This document shows positions 23,350 to 31,680 of a DNA stretch of 34,500 nt, piece by piece (positions within the stretch are counted from its first letter, which is position 1; each line of letters starts with the position of its first letter). This stretch comes from Staphylococcus sp. NAM3COL9 (lineage in GTDB: Bacteria; Bacillota; Bacilli; Staphylococcales; Staphylococcaceae): contig NZ_LGPC01000015.1 of the NCBI RefSeq assembly GCF_001431205.1, positions 1 to 34,500 of the forward strand, read 5' to 3'. The notes under the pieces were generated by a model, which was given only the letters and a program-made list of their open reading frames with translations, was not told the origin of the DNA and ran no database searches. Both the position numbers and the translations under genes were made by a program.

Positions 23350-23424
23350 GTATTTATTTATATGATTACTACCAACTATAGTTATTGTCACAATTAATAC
23401 TTTATAAAATGTGATCAAACAGGC

Positions 23425-23453
23425 TTGATATTTAGCGGAAAGTTTAATATGAT
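23425..23453 (+). promoter_or_regulatory. promoter of the YeeE-TusA pair
   Basis: TTGATA, 17-base spacer, TATGAT, ending 36 bases before the start codon. An 11-base palindrome ATTGT-C-ACAAT lies upstream at 23384-23394 and may be an operator. Confidence 0.7.
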
Positions 23454-23489
23454 AAATCATATTGATTTTATCGGGAAAGAGGTAATGAT

Positions 23490-24581
23490 ATGACGTGGTT
23501 AGTAATCAGTGGACTGATCGTTGGTGTGCTTTTAGGTTTTGTTATGCAAAGAACGCGATTTTGTTTAGCTGGTGGATTTAGAGATATGTACGTTCAAAAA
23601 AGCAATAAAATGTTTTATGCATTGTTAATTGCAATTTCCGTACAAAGTATTGGGTTATTAATTTTAACATCAACAGGCTTAGTAGAAATTCCAGAATCTA
23701 CGTATCCAATTATTGGAACAGTAATAGGTTCATTTATTTTTGGTATTGGTATTATTTTATCTGGAGGCTGTGCTACAGGTACGTGGTATAGAGCTGGCGA
23801 AGGTTTGATTGGAAGTTGGATGGCACTTATTGCTTATGGCTTTACTGCAGCAGCAACAAAATATGGTTTGCTGTTGCCATTAATGAATGGTGTGAACAAA
23901 CCGACAAATGTTAATGCAAGTATGTCACAAACGACTGGTGTACCAACATGGATTTGGGTCACGTTACTTACAATAATCACTATACTTCTTGTTGTAAAAA
24001 CGTTACGTAAACCAAAACCTAAATTTGCTATACCTAAATTAAAGCAAAAATATACAGGTATAAGACATTATTTATTCGAGAAGAAATATCATCCATTTGT
24101 TGCTGCAATTGCTGTTGGACTAATTGCACTTCTTGCATGGCCTATGAGTGAATCAACAGGTAGAATGTCTGGTCTTGGTATTACAACACCATCTGCCAAT
24201 ATAGTTCAATTCTTTGTAACTGGTGACTTGAAATTGATAGACTGGGGTGTATTCCTTGTTCTAGGTATATTCGTTGGTTCTTATATTGCTGCGAAAGGTG
24301 CTAAAGAATTTAAATGGAGAATGCCTGATAAAAAGACAATACGTAATAGCGTTATCGGTGGCGTATGTATGGGATTTGGCGCTTCTGTAGCTGGCGGTTG
24401 TTCGATAGGTAATGGTTTAGTAGAAACTGCAGCGATGTCATGGAAAGGTTGGATTGCACTTGCGTCTATGATTTTGGGAGCTTGGTTTATGAGTTACTTT
24501 ATATTTATAAAACCAATGAAAAAAGCGCAACGCCAACAAGCAAATAAAAATACGGTCTCAACACAGACACAAACGACTTAA
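23490..24581 (+). CDS. YeeE/YedE-family sulfur compound transporter
   Basis: 363 aa polytopic membrane protein of the YeeE/YedE (TsuA-like) family. Repeated loop motifs carry conserved cysteines: C25 in RTRFCLAGGFRD, C94 in GGCATGTWYRAGEG and C304 in AGGCSIGNGL. In the family, characterised members take up thiosulfate and such cysteines line the conduction path. About nine hydrophobic segments alternate with short loops, and a basic cytosolic loop lies near 170-200. ATG 23490 follows AGAGGT. It is 23 bases upstream of a TusA-like gene, so the two form an uptake-and-relay pair. The substrate is inferred, not shown. Confidence 0.85.
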   Translation: MTWLVISGLIVGVLLGFVMQRTRFCLAGGFRDMYVQKSNKMFYALLIAISVQSIGLLILTSTGLVEIPESTYPIIGTVIGSFIFGIGIILSGGCATGTWYRAGEGLIGSWMALIAYGFTAAATKYGLLLPLMNGVNKPTNVNASMSQTTGVPTWIWVTLLTIITILLVVKTLRKPKPKFAIPKLKQKYTGIRHYLFEKKYHPFVAAIAVGLIALLAWPMSESTGRMSGLGITTPSANIVQFFVTGDLKLIDWGVFLVLGIFVGSYIAAKGAKEFKWRMPDKKTIRNSVIGGVCMGFGASVAGGCSIGNGLVETAAMSWKGWIALASMILGAWFMSYFIFIKPMKKAQRQQANKNTVSTQTQTT

Positions 24582-24604
24582 TTATATTAGGGAGGAATTT
24601 AATT

Positions 24605-24832
24605 ATGGTACATGAATTAGGTACAGTTGGAATGGTTTGTCCATTTCCACTTATAGAAGCACAAAAGAAAATGGAAACAATGGATAACGGTGAAGAATTA
24701 AAAATAGATTTTGACTGTACTCAGGCAACTGAGGCACTACCTAATTGGGCAGCTGAAAAAGGATACCCGATAACAAACTATGAACAATTAGATGATGCTT
24801 CTTGGACGATTACTATCCAAAAAGCTGAATAG
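24605..24832 (+). CDS. TusA-like sulfur carrier protein
   Basis: 75 aa SirA/TusA/YedF-type protein. The CPxP motif is CPFP at 12-15, with C12 as the sulfur-carrying cysteine. The rest, PLIEAQKKMETMDNGEELKI and DCTQATEALPNWA, is the usual beta-alpha fold. By family it carries persulfide sulfur, here probably taken from what the YeeE partner imports. ATG 24605 follows AGGGAGGA and the gene is followed by a terminator. No cst-type genes are nearby. Confidence 0.9.
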   Translation: MVHELGTVGMVCPFPLIEAQKKMETMDNGEELKIDFDCTQATEALPNWAAEKGYPITNYEQLDDASWTITIQKAE

Positions 24833-24839
24833 ATGAAAG

Positions 24840-24897
24840 ACCAACCAACTTGCTATTATTAGGTTAAAACACCTAAGGTATCAGGTTGGTTTTTTAT
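24840..24897 (+). terminator. terminator after the TusA-like gene
   Basis: ACCAACTTG (24844-24852) pairs with CAGGTTGGT (24882-24890) with one G-U pair. An inner AGGT/ACCT stem and a T run follow. Confidence 0.85.
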
Positions 24898-24908
24898 TTT
24901 AAATAGTA

Positions 24909-24947
24909 TTTAAAGCGGTTGCAATATGATAGAATTAATCATATTGA
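24909..24947 (+). promoter_or_regulatory. scrR promoter with cre-like site
   Basis: TTTAAAGCGGTTGCAA (24909-24924) matches the CcpA cre consensus with two mismatches and overlaps a possible -35 TTGCAA (24919-24924). A TATTGA -10 follows at 17 bases. Catabolite control of scrR is inference. Confidence 0.45.
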
Positions 24948-24976
24948 GAATAGCTTATTGATGAGAGTGAGAAAAT

Positions 24977-25939
24977 ATGAAAAATATATCTGATATTGCA
25001 AAAATTGCTGACGTATCAAAGAGTACAGTTTCAAGATATCTTAATAATGGCTCGGTAAGTTTAAAAACTAAGCAAAAGTTGGATAAAATTATTCAGGAAA
25101 ATGATTACCAACCAAATCAGTTTGCACAAAGCCTAAGAGCGCATAGAACCAATATGATAGGTGCGATTATACCTAGAATGAACTCTTACGCTGTAGATGA
25201 AACAATCAAAGGTGTTAAGACAGTTTGTGATGATTTGAACTATAGATTATTGCTTAATTATACAAATATTGATACAGAACTGGAAATTGATGCATTAGAA
25301 ACGTTTTATAGAAGTAAAGTTGATGGAATTATTCTAATGGCTACAGAAATTACAGATAGACATATGGAAGTGATAAATAAAATTGATGTTCCTGTTATCA
25401 TTATCGGTCAAGAACATAAGGACTTGCACTGTATTATTCATAATGATTTTCATGCAGGTTATATGGTAGGCAAGGCACTCGGATCAAAGGGATTTAAAAG
25501 CATCCAATTTTTTGGAGTTACAGAAACTGATATAGCTGTAGGTATAAATAGGAAAAAAGGCTTAATCAGTGGCTTAGCGAAATATAATATCAAACCACGT
25601 ATTTCGAAAACCTCATTTAATTACAATGAAGCGATGATTGATGTATCAAAAGTATTGCAAGCTCAAACTAATTATGACGCAGTTGTGGGAGCCACAGATT
25701 CTATCGCTTTAGCTGTACATAAAGTCACCTCAGAAGATGCTACACAAAATGAGGACAAATTTATTGTTGGTTTTGGTGGTGATCCAGTTACGGAAATTGT
25801 CTCGCCTTCAATTCATACAGTTAATTATCATTTTGAATATGCTGGTGAAGTAGCAATGAGCAAACTTAATCAAATGATTCAACATCAACCGATAGAGCGA
25901 CGTATCTCTATTGATGTGAGCCTTTCATTTAAAAATTGA
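24977..25939 (+). CDS. scrR: sucrose operon repressor ScrR (LacI family)
   Basis: 320 aa LacI/GalR-family regulator. The N-terminal helix-turn-helix reads ISDIAKIADVSKSTVSRYLNN (given in two parts: ISDIAKIADVSK and STVSRYLNN), then the hinge LRAHRTNMIGAIIPRMNSY, and a periplasmic-binding-protein-like sensor domain to the end. It lies directly before scrB-scrK, with a palindromic operator at 25965-25980 that it most likely binds. In S. xylosus ScrR represses the sucrase gene and is relieved by sucrose entering through the PTS. The Shine-Dalgarno (GAGAGTGAG) is weak. Confidence 0.9.
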   Translation: MKNISDIAKIADVSKSTVSRYLNNGSVSLKTKQKLDKIIQENDYQPNQFAQSLRAHRTNMIGAIIPRMNSYAVDETIKGVKTVCDDLNYRLLLNYTNIDTELEIDALETFYRSKVDGIILMATEITDRHMEVINKIDVPVIIIGQEHKDLHCIIHNDFHAGYMVGKALGSKGFKSIQFFGVTETDIAVGINRKKGLISGLAKYNIKPRISKTSFNYNEAMIDVSKVLQAQTNYDAVVGATDSIALAVHKVTSEDATQNEDKFIVGFGGDPVTEIVSPSIHTVNYHFEYAGEVAMSKLNQMIQHQPIERRISIDVSLSFKN

Positions 25940-25980
25940 GTGAAATATGATACTATATATTATCATGGAACCGGTACCAA
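25936..25980 (+). promoter_or_regulatory. scrB promoter and ScrR operator
   Basis: TTGAGT (25936-25941), 16-base spacer, TATTAT (25958-25963). ATGGAACC-GGTACCAA at 25965-25980 is a palindrome symmetric at 14 of 16 positions with a central CG, as in LacI-family operators. It covers the expected start site, so a bound repressor would block transcription. Confidence 0.75.
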
Positions 25981-26026
25981 ATCGTAAAATAAAGTTTGAA
26001 TATGGGATAGTAGGAGGAAAATAGTA

Positions 26027-27511
26027 ATGGCTGAGTGGACAAGAGATGAACGTTATCAAAGATATGAAGACGTTGATCAGCAATCATTAGATGATTTAAC
26101 ACTTCAAGTTAATCAATCTAAGTATAGACAAACGTTTCATTTACAACCTAAAACAGGATTATTAAATGATCCTAATGGACTGATATATTATAATGGGACG
26201 TATTATATATCGCATCAATGGTTTCCATTAGGGCCTGTACATGGCTTAAAATATTGGTATACATATACAAGTAAGGATTTAGTACATTTTGATGATGTGG
26301 GACCATCATTAAATCCAGACACTAAAGATGATAGTCATGGTGTTTATAGTGGTAGTGCATTTGAGTATAATAACCATATGTATTATATGTACACGGCAAA
26401 TCATCGCGATGAAGATTGGAATAGAATTTCTACACAACATATTGCAAAAGTAAATGCACAAGGGGAAGTTAAAAAGTTTCCTAGAGCTGTCATTGCTGAA
26501 CCACCATTTGGTTATACACAGCATTTCAGAGATCCTAAAGTGTTTTCAAAAGATGATATCTATTATGCTGTCATTGGAGCTCAAAATGATCAAGGACAAG
26601 GTAGAGTGATTCAGTATCGTTCAACAGATATTGTGAATTGGGAATTTCAAGGCGAAGTTCATACTAATCTAGATTCATTTGGTTATATGTGGGAATGTCC
26701 GGATTACTTTAACTTGGATGGATATGATATGTTGCTATTTTGTCCACAAGGTATTGATGAAGAAGGAGAACGATTTAAGAATATCTATCAATCAGGGTAT
26801 ATTATGGGTCAATATGACATTAATAATTTAGCGATGAATCATGGTGACTTTTTTGAACTTGATCACGGCTTTGATTTTTACGCGCCACAAACGTTTATAG
26901 ATGAACAGGGACAGCGGATATTAATTGGCTGGATGGGATTGCCGGAAATTAATTATCCATCTGATGTTGATGGGTGGGCACATTGTTTAACTATTCCACG
27001 TGTACTATCGATTGAATCGGGTAATTTAAAACAACGACCTGTGAAATCACTTGAACAATTAAGAACGAATAAAGAAACTGCACTAGGATATGCGAATAAA
27101 TTTACGAGACAATTGTATCCTTATGAAGGAAAACAATATGAATTGATTATCGATATTTTAGAAAACGATTCAACTGAAGTATATTTTGGAGTGCGAACTT
27201 CTAAAACACAAACAACACTGCTTACTTATAATAAGAAAGAACAGAAGTTAACATTAGATCGTGGTGAAAGTGGTTTGCTGCCGGATCCGGTTGAGAGTAC
27301 AACAAGAACTACTTATTTAGATACACCTTTGTCACAGTTACAATTATTTATTGATACATCGAGTGTCGAAATATTCTGCAACGATGGTGAACGTGTCATG
27401 ACTTCTAGAATTTTTACAGATGACGAAGCTACAGGAATTAAAACATCAACAGAATCTGGACAAGTATATTTAAAATTCACAAAATATGATTTGAAGGATG
27501 GGAAAGTATGA
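26027..27511 (+). CDS. scrB: sucrose-6-phosphate hydrolase
   Basis: GH32 enzyme splitting sucrose-6-phosphate, made by PTS uptake, into glucose-6-phosphate and fructose. 494 aa. The GH32 motifs are HLQPKTGLLNDPNG with nucleophile D48 (38-51), the transition-state FRDP (167-170) and the acid-base WECPD (222-226). The C-terminal beta-sandwich (about 350-494) ends with FIDTSSVEIFCNDGE, typical of the family. ATG 26027 follows AGGAGG. It overlaps scrK by four bases (ATGA). No signal peptide, so cytosolic. The sucrose PTS permease gene is not in the window. Confidence 0.96.
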   Translation: MAEWTRDERYQRYEDVDQQSLDDLTLQVNQSKYRQTFHLQPKTGLLNDPNGLIYYNGTYYISHQWFPLGPVHGLKYWYTYTSKDLVHFDDVGPSLNPDTKDDSHGVYSGSAFEYNNHMYYMYTANHRDEDWNRISTQHIAKVNAQGEVKKFPRAVIAEPPFGYTQHFRDPKVFSKDDIYYAVIGAQNDQGQGRVIQYRSTDIVNWEFQGEVHTNLDSFGYMWECPDYFNLDGYDMLLFCPQGIDEEGERFKNIYQSGYIMGQYDINNLAMNHGDFFELDHGFDFYAPQTFIDEQGQRILIGWMGLPEINYPSDVDGWAHCLTIPRVLSIESGNLKQRPVKSLEQLRTNKETALGYANKFTRQLYPYEGKQYELIIDILENDSTEVYFGVRTSKTQTTLLTYNKKEQKLTLDRGESGLLPDPVESTTRTTYLDTPLSQLQLFIDTSSVEIFCNDGERVMTSRIFTDDEATGIKTSTESGQVYLKFTKYDLKDGKV

Positions 27512-28476
27512 AACGACTGCTTGCTATAGGAGAAGCGTTAATAGATTTTATACCAAATACGACAGACTCTAAATTGAAAGATGTTGAAAGGTTTTCACGC
27601 CAAGTGGGAGGTGCACCCTGTAATGTTGCATGTACGACAACTAAATTAGGTGGCAAAGCTGAAATGATTACGCAATTAGGCAATGATGCATTTGGTGATT
27701 TAATAGTTGAAACGTTAGAAAATTTAGATGTCGGTACACAGTATCTAAAACGTACAGATGAAGCTAATACTGCATTAGCTTTTGTAAGCTTAACCAAAGA
27801 TGGTGAAAGAGATTTTTCCTTTTATCGCAAACCTTCTGCTGACATGTTGTACCGAACTGAAGCAGTAGCAAGAATTGATGTAACAAAAAACGATGTGTTA
27901 CATTTTTGTTCGGTTGATTTGGTAGAAAGTCCTATGAAATATGCACACAAAGCATTGATTGATAAAGTTAAAGCAGCAGAGGGGACAGTTGTATTTGATC
28001 CGAATGTTCGCTTGCCATTATGGGACAGTGAGAATGCGTGTAAAGAAGCAATACAATCATTTATCCCGTTAGCAAATGTCGTTAAAATTTCTGATGAAGA
28101 ATTGACATTTGTTACAGATCAGAATGATGAAACACAAGCGATTCAATGGTTATTTCAAGGTGATGTAGAAGCTGTTATTTATACTAAAGGTGCAGACGGA
28201 GCTATGATATATTTGAAGGACGGTACAGTTATTACGCATCAAGGGTTTAAAGTACAGCCGATTGATACGACAGGCGCAGGAGATGCTTTTATTGGTGCTT
28301 TGATTAGTAGAATCGTAACCTCAAATACAAAGGATATAAATCAATTGTTGAAAAATGAAGGTCAAAGTATTTTAGAATTTAGTAATTATGTAGCGGCAAT
28401 GGTTACTACAAAATATGGCGCAATAGAGAGTATTCCAAATTTAAGTGAAGTAAATAAAGCATTAAATAAAGAATAA
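27508..28476 (+). CDS. scrK: fructokinase (PfkB family)
   Basis: 322 aa ribokinase/PfkB-type sugar kinase that phosphorylates the fructose released by ScrB. The N-terminal IGEALIDFIP, VGGAPCNVACTTTKLGG (33-49, substrate region) and the C-terminal DTTGAGDAFIGAL with catalytic D259 are the family motifs. The ATGA overlap with scrB shows coupling. It ends at a bidirectional terminator shared with agrA. Confidence 0.94.
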   Translation: MKRLLAIGEALIDFIPNTTDSKLKDVERFSRQVGGAPCNVACTTTKLGGKAEMITQLGNDAFGDLIVETLENLDVGTQYLKRTDEANTALAFVSLTKDGERDFSFYRKPSADMLYRTEAVARIDVTKNDVLHFCSVDLVESPMKYAHKALIDKVKAAEGTVVFDPNVRLPLWDSENACKEAIQSFIPLANVVKISDEELTFVTDQNDETQAIQWLFQGDVEAVIYTKGADGAMIYLKDGTVITHQGFKVQPIDTTGAGDAFIGALISRIVTSNTKDINQLLKNEGQSILEFSNYVAAMVTTKYGAIESIPNLSEVNKALNKE

Positions 28477-28512
28477 AAAGACTTCGCATATTAATTTATG
28501 CTAAGTCTTTTT
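28475..28512. terminator. bidirectional terminator between scrK and agrA
   Basis: AAAAAGACTT (28475-28484) pairs with AAGTCTTTTT (28503-28512), with an inner GCATA/TATGC stem. It serves convergent scrK and agrA. Confidence 0.92.
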
Positions 28513-28513
28513 A

Positions 28514-29230
28514 TTATATTTTTTTTACATTTCTCACTGAAGCAAAGCAATGTTCTTGGTTTTTGAAATAAACAATGCGAGATTTTGAGTCAATGGATTC
28601 AATGTTATGTCTGTTAACAACGAAACTGTTATGACATCTAAAAAATCTCTCATCGAGCTGATTAAGTTCTTTAAGATTACCATAGAATTCAATTTGTCTA
28701 TTATCTAAGTGCGCAATCAATCGATGTGATTTAGTAGAGGACTCAAAAAACATAACATCATCATACTGAACATATACCGAATTACTACCACGTTTTAATT
28801 CAATTGTTTCGACAGTGCGTTCTTTAGAAAGTAATTTCAACCTGGATTCCGAAGTTTCTAAACAATCAATGATTCTAGATTTTAATTCATCTGGATCATC
28901 TTTAAAAATAAAGTCCATAGCTGCTACTTTATAAACAAAAGTAAGGTATGTAAGCTCGCTATGACTTGTAACAAAAATGATATTACCTACTGGATCGTGC
29001 TTGCGAATTTCACTAGCAAGCTTGATACCGTTAATGTCAGCTTCTAATTGTATATCTAAAAAGTAACATCCTATATCACTTAAATTTTTTGAACGTTCTA
29101 AAACTTCATAAGGATCGGCAGTTGCAACTTCAATTTCCATCGGCTTCTCTTCAATCATGATGTAATTGTTGATAATTGAAATCATATTCTCACGTTGTCT
29201 TTCATCATCTTCACATATGAATATTTTCAT
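28514..29230 (-). CDS. agrA: accessory gene regulator response regulator AgrA
   Basis: 238 aa response regulator, same length as S. aureus AgrA. The receiver domain covers residues 1-120, with phospho-acceptor D59 in CYFLDIQLE and acidic D8/D9 at the N-terminus. The LytTR DNA-binding domain covers about 140-238 and ends RFFRCHNSFVVNRHNIESID..., keeping the cysteine C199 that acts as a redox switch in S. aureus. Its targets here are the direct repeats at P2 (31330-31359) and P3 (31400-31429). It lies 12 bases after agrC. Confidence 0.97.
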   Translation of the reverse strand: MKIFICEDDERQRENMISIINNYIMIEEKPMEIEVATADPYEVLERSKNLSDIGCYFLDIQLEADINGIKLASEIRKHDPVGNIIFVTSHSELTYLTFVYKVAAMDFIFKDDPDELKSRIIDCLETSESRLKLLSKERTVETIELKRGSNSVYVQYDDVMFFESSTKSHRLIAHLDNRQIEFYGNLKELNQLDERFFRCHNSFVVNRHNIESIDSKSRIVYFKNQEHCFASVRNVKKI

Positions 29231-29242
29231 ATTTTCACACCC

Positions 29243-30538
29243 TTATGAATCAGTATTTAATATTTCTACTTTTTGAATAAAATAGTTATTATCAATCGTT
29301 GTATCTAATAAAACATTAGAAGTCGTATCAGTCAACTCTTTTAATGTTGAAAGTCCGAGACCACGATTTTTACCTTTTGTAGAAAAATTTTCTTGGAATA
29401 GGGTATGTACTCTAGGCATATCAATATCACATTTGTTCATGACTATAAACATGACTGAATCATCTTCATTTTTGATAAAAGCAATTCGAATTAGTGGATC
29501 ATCCACTATTTTTTCAGAAGCCTCAATCGCATTATCAAGTAAAATTCCAATAACTCTACTTAAATTAATAATAGGCATTTCTATTTTTTCAATCGTTTCA
29601 GGAACTTCTATGCTAATTCTAATATTTTTTTCTTGGGCTTGTAATATTTTTGTTGTTAATAAACCTTTAATTTCACGAACCTTTAGATTTTCAATACCAT
29701 TAATTTTAATGGCATTCATTTGCATACTGTCTTGCATAGGTAAGATTTCTTCATGGAAATATTGATCTAAACCTTCCATATCATTTTCTCTAATAAAATC
29801 CGACATCGTTGATAATATGTTGACGTAGTCATGTCTAAATTTGCGCATTTCATGATTGATTTTCTCTATTTGTAAAGTGTACTTATAGTAATTTTCAATT
29901 TCACGCATATTCCGTTTGTACTGAATCTGGCGAATAATACTAAAAGAAATCGTAACGATAACTACAGCAGTCGTAATGATTAATACGGCATACATGACTA
30001 CAAAGATTTTCGCGTCTCCAGCTGAAGCAATACTACTTGGTAAGTACAAATAAATTAATAATAAAACTGTAAACAGAAAAATACAAAGAAGGACTAGATA
30101 AATTTTATTCAAAGATAAATATGAAGTAGAAAGTTGTTTAAAGAAAAATCTACCAAGTAATGAAAAGATAAGCGTTATTGTAATAAAAATAAATAAGTAA
30201 ATGATATCAAATATGTATTGTGCTGAAATTAAATCTAGTATTAATGTGGCTAACCAAATTGATAAGAAGTTAGCTGTATACAAGATGAAAAAACCAACAA
30301 GTACAGATGCAACGCCTACAAAACGTTTTTTATAATACATAAATATAGCACTAACAATTAACAAAAATAACATTGATCGTGTATCAAAATAAAAGAATAA
30401 AATAGTTGAAGGGATTATAATCCCAATAATGGTAAAATAACCCCTAAAAGTATAAGTTACACTTATTAAAATTTTAATGATTAAGAAAAGTAACACTGCT
30501 TGTGATACTGATAATATTATTGTGTTTAAAATAGCCAT
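29243..30538 (-). CDS. agrC: AIP-sensing histidine kinase AgrC
   Basis: 431 aa receptor kinase. Six or seven membrane segments fill residues 1-205, the fast-diverging part that reads the peptide signal. The dimerisation helix has the phospho-accepting H236 in RKFRHDYVN. The HPK10-type ATPase has DNAIEAS (335-341) and the G-box NRGLGLS (391-397). ATG 30538 has only a weak AGAG-type site, suggesting coupling to agrD 23 bases upstream. It should respond to the AIP encoded by agrD in this locus. Confidence 0.96.
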   Translation of the reverse strand: MAILNTIILSVSQAVLLFLIIKILISVTYTFRGYFTIIGIIIPSTILFFYFDTRSMLFLLIVSAIFMYYKKRFVGVASVLVGFFILYTANFLSIWLATLILDLISAQYIFDIIYLFIFITITLIFSLLGRFFFKQLSTSYLSLNKIYLVLLCIFLFTVLLLIYLYLPSSIASAGDAKIFVVMYAVLIITTAVVIVTISFSIIRQIQYKRNMREIENYYKYTLQIEKINHEMRKFRHDYVNILSTMSDFIRENDMEGLDQYFHEEILPMQDSMQMNAIKINGIENLKVREIKGLLTTKILQAQEKNIRISIEVPETIEKIEMPIINLSRVIGILLDNAIEASEKIVDDPLIRIAFIKNEDDSVMFIVMNKCDIDMPRVHTLFQENFSTKGKNRGLGLSTLKELTDTTSNVLLDTTIDNNYFIQKVEILNTDS

Positions 30539-30561
30539 ACTCTACACACTCTCTAGAACAA

Positions 30562-30699
30562 TTATTCGTGTAACTCTGAAATTTCTTTTGGAACTTCTGG
30601 TTCATCAAAATATCCCATACAAGGATTTATAGCAGCAATTGTTCCTAATGCTGAGAAAATTTTAGTGATTAAATTAATAAAAACTTCATATATAAACAT
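30562..30699 (-). CDS. agrD: autoinducing peptide precursor AgrD
   Basis: 45 aa. An amphipathic N-terminal helix (about 1-23, FIYEVFINLITKIFSALG) anchors it to the membrane. The signal core is INPCMGYF at residues 24-31, and the charged tail DEPEVPKEISELHE is cut off by AgrB. By analogy with S. aureus (core, then DE-EVPKE), the AIP would be INPCMGYF with a five-residue thiolactone ring from the cysteine to the C-terminal Phe. ATG 30699 follows AAGGAGGG and lies two bases after the agrB stop. The ends of the mature peptide are inferred; the tail could be shorter. Confidence 0.95.
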   Translation of the reverse strand: MFIYEVFINLITKIFSALGTIAAINPCMGYFDEPEVPKEISELHE

Positions 30700-30701
30700 A
30701 A

Positions 30702-31271
30702 TTAAACGCCCTCCTTAGGGAAAAATATAGGTAGTTGAGCAATAGCAATCAAAATAATACCTAAAAGTATTAATTGTTGGTAAGGCTCATTGAAAAACAT
30801 AGACATTACTATTAATAATAAAGTTACAATGACTGTCTTTAATTTCTTAACCTTTACTAATCGTTGCGGTATAGGTTGCTTTTTTGTAGCGGCAGGTGCG
30901 TATATCAATAATATAATGAAACCAATTATTGCTAATGGATACATAATTAATGAAGCCACTTCCTTATACCCGATTAACCAGGGTAATAAAACAAATAACA
31001 ATAAATTTTGCACATGACATAGGATAGAAGATTTTGCATGCGCACCGTGTGCATATTGCCTAATTAAAAAGTAAGATAAATGGACAGTTAGTGTGTAAAA
31101 AAAGAGATGGCAAAGGATTGAAACGCCATAAGTTATTATTGTTTTGGTTAAATTGCCTACAAATACTTGCATACCTAAACGCATTTTTAAATAATCAATA
31201 TGTTCTAAGTTGTTACGTTGTTGTAGATATTTAGCAAAACAATCAATTTTGCCATCTATAGACTTTAACAT
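30702..31271 (-). CDS. agrB: AgrD-processing membrane endopeptidase AgrB
   Basis: 189 aa from ATG 31271, 7 bases after AAGGAGAG; an ATG at 31301 would add ten residues unlike the family. Membrane cysteine protease that trims the AgrD tail and forms the thiolactone. The catalytic pair is visible as H78 in RQYAHGAHAK and C85 in SSILCHV, matching H77/C84 in S. aureus. The conserved APAATKKQPIP stretch lies near 126-136. Four to six hydrophobic segments. First gene of the P2 operon. Confidence 0.96.
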   Translation of the reverse strand: MLKSIDGKIDCFAKYLQQRNNLEHIDYLKMRLGMQVFVGNLTKTIITYGVSILCHLFFYTLTVHLSYFLIRQYAHGAHAKSSILCHVQNLLLFVLLPWLIGYKEVASLIMYPLAIIGFIILLIYAPAATKKQPIPQRLVKVKKLKTVIVTLLLIVMSMFFNEPYQQLILLGIILIAIAQLPIFFPKEGV

Positions 31272-31292
31272 TGGGCTTCTCTCCTTATGCGT

Positions 31293-31359
31293 ATTATACA
31301 ATTTTAATTAAGTTTTATGCGTCTTATTGCTTAACTGTATATTTTGTGTTCCTAACTGT
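31293..31359 (-). promoter_or_regulatory. agr P2 promoter with AgrA direct repeats
   Basis: Minus strand ACAGTTAGG (31351-31359), 12 bases, ACAGTTAAG (31330-31338): the AgrA repeat pair at 21-base spacing. TATAAT (31293-31298) is the -10. There is no good -35 at normal distance, as expected for an activator-dependent agr promoter. Confidence 0.9.
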
Positions 31360-31399
31360 TGCTAATCTTTATCTCTTTAATTTTAACATAAAAAAGTGA

Positions 31400-31472
31400 A
31401 CATTTAGGAATGAAATATGACGAGTTAGGGATTTTTTAACGAATAAACTCAAAATCGTGGTTAAATGTACTT
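31400..31472 (+). promoter_or_regulatory. agr P3 promoter with weaker AgrA repeats
   Basis: ACATTTAGG (31400-31408), 12 bases, CGAGTTAGG (31421-31429): same 21-base geometry as P2 but one and two mismatches from ACAGTTAGG. The -10 is probably TTAAAT (31461-31466). The weaker repeats fit the lower AgrA affinity of P3. Confidence 0.7.
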
Positions 31473-31680
31473 GTATCACAAAGAAGTGATAGCATTTTAC
31501 AAATCATTTAATCAATTTTTGTTTGAATTTTGATTCGAATGATGAAGTTAATTAAGCTTTTGAGCAGGAGCTTAATTGATACGCTGATATTGTAACTGTA
31601 CTTTCTTCGTATAGTTGTTATAGTTACAAAAATTAGTTATCGTTTTTCAATTTTAATACAAACAAGAGGAGGCTGATGTA

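Noticed and set aside
23384..23394. Rex operator upstream of the YeeE gene
   Set aside because: ATTGTCACAAT is a palindrome but lacks the TTGTGA-N-TCACAA spacing of Rex sites.
29433..29765. Plus-strand 110-codon frame opposite agrC
   Set aside because: Shadow of the conserved AgrC kinase domain.
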